From NCBI GenBank assembly GCA_017306865.1, contig JAFKHH010000020.1, positions 116,501-180,500 of the forward strand: 64,000 bases of DNA. Reading direction: 5' to 3'. The translations under genes and the position numbers were made by a program. The stretch is from Filimonas sp. (GTDB lineage Bacteria > Bacteroidota > Bacteroidia > Chitinophagales > Chitinophagaceae). The first letter of the stretch is position 1, and each line of letters begins with the position of its first letter. Positions 57,062 through 64,000 of this stretch are shown here, piece by piece. The notes beneath the pieces were generated by a model, which was not told the DNA's origin, did no database searches, and saw only the letters and a program-made list of their open reading frames with translations.

Positions 57062-57580
57062 GGTCGTGAAACGTGAATCGGTAAAGCTTCGGGACTTATT
57101 GCTAAACGGCTACATTGTTTAATTGTTGTTCTGTACATCTGTATTAATGATAAACAATTAAACAATGCAACCATTTGACAATTCAACTATGAGCTTGCAA
57201 CTTTAGCCATTCACGATTATCGATTTACGTTTCACGATCTCACCTCCATAATTTTGAAACTTCCCTCAATATCGCACAGACCTATAAGGTTTTTAAAACC
57301 TTATAGGTCTTGCTGTTAGTAAAATCGTGAATAAGCCTTAAATGAATTCATTTACAGTTAAATAAGATAGATATTCCATATCTGAAGCAAATGCTGTTAT
57401 GCTCCTTATACGCAGATATGGAATATCTTTTGGCAAGTGGACTAATTCTACAGCAGCCATTCACGATTACCGATTCACGTTTCACGATCTTGCCTCCATA
57501 ATTTTACAACTTTCCCCAATAATTATATAACGCCGCGTGGCCATACTATTACGACCTTTACAACAGTAAAAATTAAAAGT
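57062..57580. repeat. Intergenic region with several palindromes
   Basis: A near-perfect palindrome at 57278-57310 (AGACCTATAAGGTTTT, one central T, then its complement); a hairpin with GATATTCCATATCTG / CAGATATGGAATATC at about 57371-57431 that shares its arms with the 113-bp repeat at 15682; and two copies of a CACGATTACCGATTCACGTTTC-type word. No gene found. Confidence 0.6.
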
Positions 57581-59998
57581 ATGGCAACGGATTTACAAAC
57601 AGCTTATTTACCACTGGAAGGGATGGATAGCGAGCATTGTGCGCTCATTATCGACAAAGGATTAAGTGCTGTACCGGAAATAAGCAATCACCAGGTAGAA
57701 TTGAATAATAATCGCGCCCGCATCGAGTCTGGTGACCTGCACGATGCTATTTCGCATGCAGTTGATAAAGTGCGCGAATTAGGGTATGATGTTACGATCG
57801 TTAAAAAGAATTATCCCGTACTAAACATGACTTGCGCCTCCTGTGCGAATAGCGTGCAAAGCATGCTGGAGCATACACCAGGTATTATAAGCGCAGTTGT
57901 AAACTATGCCAATGCCAGCTTACAGGTGTCCTTTGTGCCGGGTGTAATAGAACCGCAACAGATGAAGCAGATCGTACAGTCTATTGGCTATGATATAGCG
58001 ATAGATGAAAGCGAAGATGCAAAAGAGTTACTGGAAGAGCAACATAAGGATAACTATAAGAAATTACAGCGTAAAACAATTGGGGCGGTATTGCTCTCAT
58101 TGCCTGTAGTGGTGATCGGTATGTTCTTTATGGATATGCCTTATGCTAACTACATCATGTGGGCATTGACAACACCTGTTGTACTCTTTTTTGGTAAACA
58201 GTTTTTTGTGAACGCTTACAGGCAGGCCAAGCATCGCTCTGCAAACATGGATACATTGGTGGCGTTGAGCACAGGTGTTGCCTACCTCTTCAGTGTGTTC
58301 AATACATTCTTTCCTCATTTCTGGCATGCAAGAGGATTACACCCGCATGTTTATTTTGAGGCTGCCTCAGTAGTCATCGCATTTATATTGCTGGGAAAAT
58401 TATTAGAAGAAAAAGCGAAGGGGAATACCTCTTCTGCCATAAAGAAGTTAATAGGGTTACAGCCTAAAACCGTAATGGTAGTACATGAAGGAGGGCATCA
58501 GATGGAAATGCCTATTTCGGCTATACATCCTGGCGCAACAATACTGGTACGCCCAGGCGAGAAAATAGCGGTAGATGGTACGGTGGCAACTGGTTCCTCT
58601 TATGTAGATGAAAGCATGATCACTGGTGAGCCTGTGGCCGTGGAAAAGAAACAAGGCGATAAGGTTTTTGCAGGCACCATCAATCAGAAAGGTAGTTTCC
58701 AGTTCAAGGCAGAGAAGGTAGGTGGGGAGACCTTCCTCGCACAGATCATTAAAATGGTGCAGGAAGCACAAGGCAGTAAAGCACCTGTGCAGAAACTGGT
58801 AGACAAGATAGCCGCAGTATTTGTACCAATTGTTATAGGTATAGCCCTGCTTAGTTTTATTGTGTGGCTGATAGCTGGTGGTGATAATGCTTTTACACAA
58901 GGTTTGCTGGCATTGGTAACAGTGCTTGTTATCGCATGTCCTTGTGCCCTTGGGTTAGCTACGCCAACTGCTATAATGGTAGGTGTAGGTAAAGGCGCAG
59001 AAGCTGGCATTCTTATTAAGGATGCAGAGAGTTTGCAACTGGCAAAGAAAATAACTGCTGTTGTACTGGACAAAACAGGCACCATTACGGAGGGTAAACC
59101 ACAGGTAACAAATATTGTGTGGGAAAACGAAGCGCAACAGTTAAATGATATTCTTGCGGGAATAGAAAAACAATCGGAGCATCCGCTTGCAGAAGCGGTA
59201 GTAAAACACCTGGGCTCAGTACAAGTGGTGGCAGTAGATCATTTTGAAAGTATTACAGGCGCCGGTATTAAGGCAATGGTGCAACAACAGGAATATTATG
59301 TAGGTAATCTTCGCTTGTTGCAGCAAAGTAAAATAACTGTTAGTGACAAATTGCAACAGGATGCTACACAATGGTTGGCTGAAGCAAAAACGGTGATCTA
59401 CTTTGCAGATAGTAAACGCGCATTAGCAGTTGTAGCGATCATGGATGTAATAAAAGAAACATCTAAAAATGCTGTAGCGCGATTGAAAGAGCAGGGTATA
59501 GCTGTGTATATGCTTACGGGTGACAATAAAACAACTGCTTCCGTTATAGCGCAGCAGGTGGGTATTACAGATTACAAGGCTGAAGTCTTGCCTGCTGAAA
59601 AAGCGGCCTTTGTAAAACTGCTGCAGCAACAAGGAAAAGTAGTGGCGATGGTTGGCGATGGTATTAATGACAGTAACGCGCTTGCGCAGGCTGACGTGAG
59701 TATAGCAATGGGTAAAGGAAGTGATATAGCAATGGATGTGGCTAAAATGACTATCGTATCATCAGATCTTGGAAAAATACCACAAGCCATCCGTTTGTCT
59801 AAGTTAACGGTGGCAGCTATTAAGCAAAATTTGTTCTGGGCATTTATTTATAATGTGATCGGTATTCCTTTGGCAGCAGGCGTTTTATATCCTGTAAATG
59901 GATTCTTATTAAACCCGATGATTGCCGGTGCCGCAATGGCGCTCAGTTCCGTATCAGTTGTAAGCAATAGCCTGCGATTGAAATGGAAAAAGATTTAA
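57581..59998 (+). CDS. copA: Copper-type P1B ATPase
   Basis: 805 aa. Two N-terminal HMA domains: the first is degenerate (GMDSEHC, with S17 in place of the first metal Cys), the second has C85 and C88 in NMTCASCAN. Eight membrane helices, TGE loop ([11 protein letters not shown]), the C453-P-C455 metal motif ([13 protein letters not shown]), phosphorylated D497 in [20 protein letters not shown] and [12 protein letters not shown]. Exports Cu(I) from the cytosol. A small HMA chaperone follows. Confidence 0.93.
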   Translation: MATDLQTAYLPLEGMDSEHCALIIDKGLSAVPEISNHQVELNNNRARIESGDLHDAISHAVDKVRELGYDVTIVKKNYPVLNMTCASCANSVQSMLEHTPGIISAVVNYANASLQVSFVPGVIEPQQMKQIVQSIGYDIAIDESEDAKELLEEQHKDNYKKLQRKTIGAVLLSLPVVVIGMFFMDMPYANYIMWALTTPVVLFFGKQFFVNAYRQAKHRSANMDTLVALSTGVAYLFSVFNTFFPHFWHARGLHPHVYFEAASVVIAFILLGKLLEEKAKGNTSSAIKKLIGLQPKTVMVVHEGGHQMEMPISAIHPGATILVRPGEKIAVDGTVATGSSYVDESMITGEPVAVEKKQGDKVFAGTINQKGSFQFKAEKVGGETFLAQIIKMVQEAQGSKAPVQKLVDKIAAVFVPIVIGIALLSFIVWLIAGGDNAFTQGLLALVTVLVIACPCALGLATPTAIMVGVGKGAEAGILIKDAESLQLAKKITAVVLDKTGTITEGKPQVTNIVWENEAQQLNDILAGIEKQSEHPLAEAVVKHLGSVQVVAVDHFESITGAGIKAMVQQQEYYVGNLRLLQQSKITVSDKLQQDATQWLAEAKTVIYFADSKRALAVVAIMDVIKETSKNAVARLKEQGIAVYMLTGDNKTTASVIAQQVGITDYKAEVLPAEKAAFVKLLQQQGKVVAMVGDGINDSNALAQADVSIAMGKGSDIAMDVAKMTIVSSDLGKIPQAIRLSKLTVAAIKQNLFWAFIYNVIGIPLAAGVLYPVNGFLLNPMIAGAAMALSSVSVVSNSLRLKWKKI

Positions 59999-60230
59999 GA
60001 TAGAAATATCGAACAAGGAACAAGGAATCTTGAAAAATGAAGTGAAGAAAATGTTCAATGCTCAATATTCAACGTTCAATTGAAAATTGATCATTATTCA
60101 ACTTCGAAATTCATAACCCTTTCATTACTGTTCGAGTTGTCGAACGGAATCTGGAAATTATATAAATCATTCACGGAATAGTATAACAAGAAGCGTAAGC
60201 GTATAGCCGAACTTCGTAAAAAATAATAAG

Positions 60231-60443
60231 ATGAAAACAATACAATTTAAAACAAATATCAAATGTGGCGGTTGCGTAGCTACAGCTACTCCCTACCTGG
60301 ATACTGTAGCAGGTGCATCTAAATGGAAAGTAGATACTACCGTAGCTGATAAAATCTTAACTGTGCAGGATGATTTAATTCCAACGGATGAGATTATAGC
60401 AGCCGTTAATAAGGCAGGCTTTACTGCAGAAGTAGTGAAATAA
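60231..60443 (+). CDS. Small HMA-domain copper chaperone
   Basis: 70 aa, one ferredoxin-like HMA domain with metal ligands C12 and C15 in IKCGGCVATA. It probably hands Cu(I) to the ATPase encoded 232 bp upstream. The gap contains repeat words, so separate transcription is possible. Followed by a strong terminator. Confidence 0.9.
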   Translation: MKTIQFKTNIKCGGCVATATPYLDTVAGASKWKVDTTVADKILTVQDDLIPTDEIIAAVNKAGFTAEVVK

Positions 60444-60470
60444 AAAATGATATTGAATTTGAGATTTTAT

Positions 60471-60498
60471 TCCCGCCTAATCAGGCGGGATTTTTTTT
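60471..60498 (+). terminator. Rho-independent terminator of the copper cluster
   Basis: TCCCGCCT-aatc-AGGCGGGA followed by eight T. Confidence 0.92.
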
Positions 60499-60543
60499 GT
60501 CGTCCATAGCTGTTCGTTTTGGTATGCCTGGTATAAAAGTTAT

Positions 60544-60926
60544 CATTGTTGTCCGGCTAAGTTTAGAGGTTGCTCAATTGCAAGGGCTCATTTGTCTACC
60601 GACGGTGTTACTTTTTGTCTTGATACAAAAAGTAACCAAAAAGATCAAGGCTGCAGAAAAGCAGGCTAAAAATTGTCTTGCCCGCCGAAATCCATTGAAC
60701 TCGCCGTCTGCCACGTTTGTATGTAAGTTACGCCTGGCTCAAACAGCAATGGATTTTTCCGGCGCTCATGCCAATTTTCTTAACGCTGCTTTTCTGAGGC
60801 CGTACGTTTCTCTTAAAAAAGCTGATAGGGGATCCACCCAATTTTGAAACCAATCTTTTTCGTCTACAATCCTTGCTGGGAAACGTTTACAGACAACTAT
60901 CTATTGAGTTTAATCGGACAACAATG
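60544..60926 (-). mobile_element. Family-A MITE-like element, copy 6 (383 bp)
   Basis: Cleanest copy, inverted relative to the others. Perfect terminal repeats CATTGTTGTCCG / CGGACAACAATG and an exact 9-bp target duplication AAAAGTTAT at 60535-60543 and 60927-60935. The hairpin core is intact. Confidence 0.92.
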
Positions 60927-61020
60927 AAAAGTTATGTAGGGTGAATAGTTTGATTGCTATTTCTCAAGAGATTCCTAATTCATCTATCCCAACAATTCAA
61001 CCATGTAGCAATTAAACTCT

Positions 61021-61866
61021 TTACCCCTTCGCACGCCTAAACGCCATATTCACCTTATACGTGTACCATTCCTCTTTAAACAACCTGCGCATGAGGTTAT
61101 CGAAGCGACGTGTAATAAAAATGTTTCTTAACCCAAGCAGGCGTTGCCAGTAGCTTTCTGACAATGCACGATAACTGATGGAATAGCCATCAGTCACGTA
61201 TTGGATATAATGCCAAAAGCCGGAGGGGATATATAAAGTATCACCGGGATGTAAAATGCATTCATAGCCTTGCAATCGCCTGAGTGCGGGATAATAGGTG
61301 TAGTCAGGGTCTCCAAGATTTGCTATACCATGAAAGTTGTATGGCAGCCGGTATAGCTGTGCTGACTGATCGAGTGGGAATAGCAGCACACGCTTTACGC
61401 CATATAGCTGTGTAAGGAATACGTGCGACATATCTATGTCATAATGATAACGGACACTTGAGCCTTTACCTCCAAAGAACATAAAGGGCAACCAGGACAG
61501 TATTTTGCCATTTGTTATATCATTGATCTGTAATTCTTGCTTTAACTCGGGACTTTTCTTCAGTAGGTTAAACAGGAATAGGCGTAGGTCTGTGGGCTGA
61601 GAACGGATGAGATCTAAGTAATGTGATAGTTTCATTTTGTCTACAGGTGGACTTGTTACCCATTCGTTAAAGGCGTCCTCCCTGCCATACAGGTCCACCA
61701 CTACATTGCCTGCTTTCTCTGTCAGGTAGCCATAAGTCCACTTTGTTAAGATAGATCTGTCTTGTAAGAAGTTTTGAAAGATCAATGGAGTAGCCTGTTT
61801 AAAGTAACCGTTTATAAAATCTTGTGAAGTAATTGCTTCTGTTGTTTGTATAGGCTGCAATTGCAT
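61021..61866 (-). CDS. Cupin_8/JmjC-like 2-oxoglutarate oxygenase
   Basis: 281 aa. Double-stranded beta-helix with probable iron ligands H141 and D143 (RYHYDIDMS) and H219 (PSGFWHYIQY). The segment LHPGDTLYIPSGFWHY is a Cupin_8 signature. Related proteins hydroxylate protein side chains such as Asn, Arg or His. Divergent from the small gene at 61967, across a 14-bp dyad. Substrate unknown. Confidence 0.8.
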   Translation of the reverse strand: MQLQPIQTTEAITSQDFINGYFKQATPLIFQNFLQDRSILTKWTYGYLTEKAGNVVVDLYGREDAFNEWVTSPPVDKMKLSHYLDLIRSQPTDLRLFLFNLLKKSPELKQELQINDITNGKILSWLPFMFFGGKGSSVRYHYDIDMSHVFLTQLYGVKRVLLFPLDQSAQLYRLPYNFHGIANLGDPDYTYYPALRRLQGYECILHPGDTLYIPSGFWHYIQYVTDGYSISYRALSESYWQRLLGLRNIFITRRFDNLMRRLFKEEWYTYKVNMAFRRAKG

Positions 61867-61897
61867 CGATAAAAATGTTTTTTCGAAAATAAATAAA

Positions 61898-61934
61898 AAA
61901 ATATTAGTCTATAAAATTGGTAGACTAATATTTT
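61898..61934 (+). promoter_or_regulatory. 14-bp dyad between divergent genes
   Basis: AAAATATTAGTCTA (61898-61911) / TAGACTAATATTTT (61921-61934) with loop TAAAATTGG. The TTGG of the loop is a good -33 box: it lies 20 nt before TATATTTG (61941-61948, matches TAnnTTTG). A protein binding the dyad would cover the promoter of the gene at 61967. Confidence 0.65.
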
Positions 61935-61966
61935 ATGATTTATATTTGCCCTGTTATCGACCAGTA

Positions 61967-62266
61967 ATGAGAACAATAGCCTTATTTATTCCTTTTATGA
62001 TTTTGAGTGTTACAGATATAAGTAGCGTAATACCTTATAAGGTAAAAGGCATTGTTGTAGATGAAGGGAATAAGCCTATCGTACGCGCTTATATTAGTGT
62101 AGTACAGGGAGAAGAAGAGGCGTTGACAGATAAGGACGGAAACTTTGTATTAACTACCTGGCAGGCCTTGCCTGTAACGGTTACTATACAACATGCTGAC
62201 TTCACAGCACAAAAAATAGTGATACGTGATACTGCGCAGAAAGAGATTAAGCTTAGATATAAATAG
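61967..62266 (+). CDS. Small exported protein with carboxypeptidase-regulatory-like domain
   Basis: 99 aa from the ATG at 61967 (MRTIALFIPFMILSVTDIS), 18 bp after the -7 box. Signal peptide followed by one beta-sandwich CarboxypepD_reg-like domain (YKVKGIVVDEGNKPIVRAYISV, DGNFVLTTW, ARDTAQKEI-like end). The same domain begins SusC proteins. Stand-alone copies have no assigned function. Confidence 0.75.
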   Translation: MRTIALFIPFMILSVTDISSVIPYKVKGIVVDEGNKPIVRAYISVVQGEEEALTDKDGNFVLTTWQALPVTVTIQHADFTAQKIVIRDTAQKEIKLRYK

Positions 62267-62339
62267 TTTCAGCAGTTTCATTGTTTACAAGTTCCAGGTG
62301 AAACGCTGAAACTTGTAAACCTTTGAAACAATAGACATG

Positions 62340-62410
62340 AGTTACGTGGCCGAGTGGCGAGGCTAAGGTTTGCACAACCTTCTACGATGGTTCGAATCCA
62401 TCCGTAACTG
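62340..62410 (+). tRNA. tRNA-Cys (GCA), atypical
   Basis: Cloverleaf: acceptor AGTTACG/CGTAACT, D-arm GCC-GAGTGGCGA-GGC, anticodon arm AAGGT-TTGCACA-ACCTT (anticodon GCA), T-arm GATGG-TTCGAAT-CCATC. The 3' CCA is not encoded. Oddities: C instead of a purine just 3' of the anticodon, an A-U first pair, and G rather than U as discriminator, whereas U73 is a main identity element of Cys tRNAs. Confidence 0.7.
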
Positions 62411-62511
62411 CTACACATTGAGTACTTTTTTCATAATGGCAAGCAATCGAAGAATGGACCTGCGTTTCAACGCGGGTTTTTTGTTTTAGTATGCTGAAAG
62501 AAAAAAGAATT

Positions 62512-63741
62512 TTATTTTGGCACAATAGCTAATGCTTGCACTGCTTCTTTATTTTCTGTATCTAAAGAGATAGCAGTTGTATAAAGTGTTCGTGCTTTGC
62601 TTATATCTCCTTTTGCGCTCCATGCTTTGCCCAGTAAATAGTATATGTAAGAAGAGGACGGATACGTTTTCAGTTGTTGTTGCGCGAGCGAAATAGCTTC
62701 ATTTGCCTTATTTATTTCCAGTAATAATTGTATAGCGCTGCACCAGTCTTTTTCAGTAAATGATGTAACCTGGAAATAAGATTTTAATGAAGGCATTGTT
62801 GCGAGACAATAAAATGCAGGCAGGTTCTCTTTCCATTGCGGGTTTAACTGTATCGCGTGTAAAATAGTTAGTGCCGCCGCTTCTTTGTCACCTGATAGTA
62901 ATTGCGCCATTGCTACCTTACTATAAATGCCGCTCCAGCCTTTTATCATGGGAATAGCTTCCTGCAGTTTTATTTTTCCCTCTACTGTATTCCCTGCTTT
63001 CAATGCATAAATAGCCTGGTTTAGTTTTATGCGTCCATAATGATATGCCAGTAATCGTTGTAGATCTTCAAATGGCGCAGGAGAGTCATCTATTCGCAAG
63101 TCTATCTGGTTGAACCATTCATTGTCTTTTCCTTTTACTACAAGTGCGGCAGATTGCTTGCCCGTTATCTGTCCTCCTGCTTTCTGCCCGGCAAGCAGGC
63201 TTGCCAATAATCTTTGGGCTAATGTTCCGTTTGCATGCTGATAAGCAGTTGCCATAGCGGTCAGCGTGCTATCTGTAAGTTGATTTCCAATAACAACAAA
63301 ACTGTTGCCGGTGATATGTGCGGCTTTCCCTTTCCAGTACTTCAGCGAAGCGCCTGTAAATGCATATACTTCCCCGTTTGGCCCAATACCCGCCACCTGC
63401 CTGAGGTATTGTTCACTATCGTTTTGAAAAGAATATTCAATCGCTTCCTTTATTGTTTTACCAAGCTTCAATTGTTCAAAGCCATTAATGGCATACGATG
63501 GCTGTGTTTCTGCAATGACGGAGAATGCACCCAACCCTGGCTGAATGTAGATAGTAGAATTGCCTACATAAATATTATTCGTTGCCACGGCAATACCCCA
63601 TTCCTGCGTTTGCTTGTCATAAGCTGTGATAGAGAATGTGGCATTGATATTTTTATTGAGCAAGAGGCTGGGAAGGTTTTGGGCGCGCACTGATATAATA
63701 CAAAGAAATGAAAATGTCAGAAGGAGGGATTTTAAAAGCAT
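62512..63741 (-). CDS. DUF1028 Ntn-hydrolase-like protein with TPR tail
   Basis: 409 aa with signal peptide (ends VRAQ). Residues about 30-230 are DUF1028: INATFSITAYDKQTQEWGIAVATN, SVIAETQPSYAINGFEQLKLG and GGQITGKQSAALVV. The C-terminal ~170 residues are helical repeats of TPR type (IYYLLGKAWSAKGDISKARTLYTTAI). DUF1028 proteins resemble N-terminal nucleophile hydrolases, of unknown substrate. Single gene. Confidence 0.85.
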   Translation of the reverse strand: MLLKSLLLTFSFLCIISVRAQNLPSLLLNKNINATFSITAYDKQTQEWGIAVATNNIYVGNSTIYIQPGLGAFSVIAETQPSYAINGFEQLKLGKTIKEAIEYSFQNDSEQYLRQVAGIGPNGEVYAFTGASLKYWKGKAAHITGNSFVVIGNQLTDSTLTAMATAYQHANGTLAQRLLASLLAGQKAGGQITGKQSAALVVKGKDNEWFNQIDLRIDDSPAPFEDLQRLLAYHYGRIKLNQAIYALKAGNTVEGKIKLQEAIPMIKGWSGIYSKVAMAQLLSGDKEAAALTILHAIQLNPQWKENLPAFYCLATMPSLKSYFQVTSFTEKDWCSAIQLLLEINKANEAISLAQQQLKTYPSSSYIYYLLGKAWSAKGDISKARTLYTTAISLDTENKEAVQALAIVPK

Positions 63742-64000
63742 CTTTATGTATTTATACTAAGCTAATTATACTATAAAACGCAGGACGGATCTTTATGTTA
63801 CAATAAGTCAGCTTTGTGTACATACATGAATTGCGTAGAAATTTAAAAAAGTGTCCGAATTGGATGTATGAAAGTCTTTTTAATTAATGTATCTTCACAA
63901 AAATGTTGGAACATTGCACAAATACTGTCACGCCTTGTGACGGAAGACCCTAAGCCAGTGTCCACTCAGTAAAGAAAGACCAGTTTACTTACTAATTGTA
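63742..64000. other. Window end, no gene seen
   Basis: 259 bp. A short dyad GTCAC-gcctt-GTGAC at about 63926-63940 is the only structure noticed. The sequence is cut before any downstream gene. Confidence 0.4.

Noticed and set aside
60497..60847. Open frame across family-A copy 6 (and similar frames on copies 1-4) encoding a shared peptide with LIQKVTKK and FLNAAFLRP
   Set aside because: The frames follow the repeat, not a gene: they begin and end at different places in each copy, copy 1 has an internal stop, differences cluster in hairpin loops with indels, and the element has no promoter or start signal. Conservation is explained by recent transposition and pairing.
63900..64000. Possible cobalamin-type riboswitch at the window end (GGAAGACCCTAAGCCAGTG)
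   Set aside because: Only a weak resemblance to the 3' part of the motif. The B12 box and upstream arms are missing and the downstream gene is outside the window.

Overview
The window reads as a chromosome segment of a Bacteroidota bacterium, most likely family Chitinophagaceae. This rests on gene families: two SusC/SusD pairs, an ECF sigma/FecR pair, FtsX-type permeases of about 800 residues, RHS-core fragments, and Bacteroidota-style promoters (TTG, about 20 nt, TAnnTTTG). No marker gene fixes the genus.

Layout. 1-6.9 kb: a phosphate-selective-type porin (cut by the window edge), two large AtsA-like sulfatases and an outer-membrane protein. 7.6-11.4 kb: a modular GH31 enzyme with dockerin-like and cohesin-like ends. 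11.5-15.8 kb: a minus-strand array of RHS-tip/toxin/immunity cassettes, partly decayed, built from repeated modules and hit by a small transposable element. 15.8-21.3 kb: two SRPBCC proteins, a GlxA-type regulator, a DinB protein and an ECF sigma/FecR pair. 21.4-24.9 kb: an arsenic operon (arsR-arsM-GNAT-acr3-LMW phosphatase/arsC) with two ArsR-type operators. 25.6-50.8 kb: a large polysaccharide utilization locus (GH16, two SusC/SusD pairs, metallophosphoesterase, three sulfatases, RbsD/FucU-like lipoprotein, GH116, broken acyltransferase, TIM-barrel hydrolase). 51-64 kb: mixed genes, namely a DNA glycosylase, a SnoaL-like protein, a lone phage-type tail sheath, an ABC permease, a copper P-type ATPase with a small HMA chaperone, a cupin_8 protein, an unusual tRNA-Cys and a DUF1028-TPR protein.

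How the genes fit together. The SusC/SusD pairs would bind and import oligosaccharides released by the surface GH16. Sulfatases, GH116 and the GH at 48.7 kb would strip and cut them in the periplasm. The five sulfatases all carry the C-x-P-x-R motif and need a formylglycine-generating enzyme that is not in this window. The ars and cop clusters are self-contained metal resistance units.

The most unusual material is non-coding. One 382-387 bp element family has six copies, terminal inverted repeats, 9-bp target duplications and an internal long hairpin. A second 257-bp family has 18-bp perfect terminal repeats, and its unoccupied target is still present in the RHS duplication. There is also the RHS cassette ladder itself, plus several palindromic and word-like intergenic repeats.
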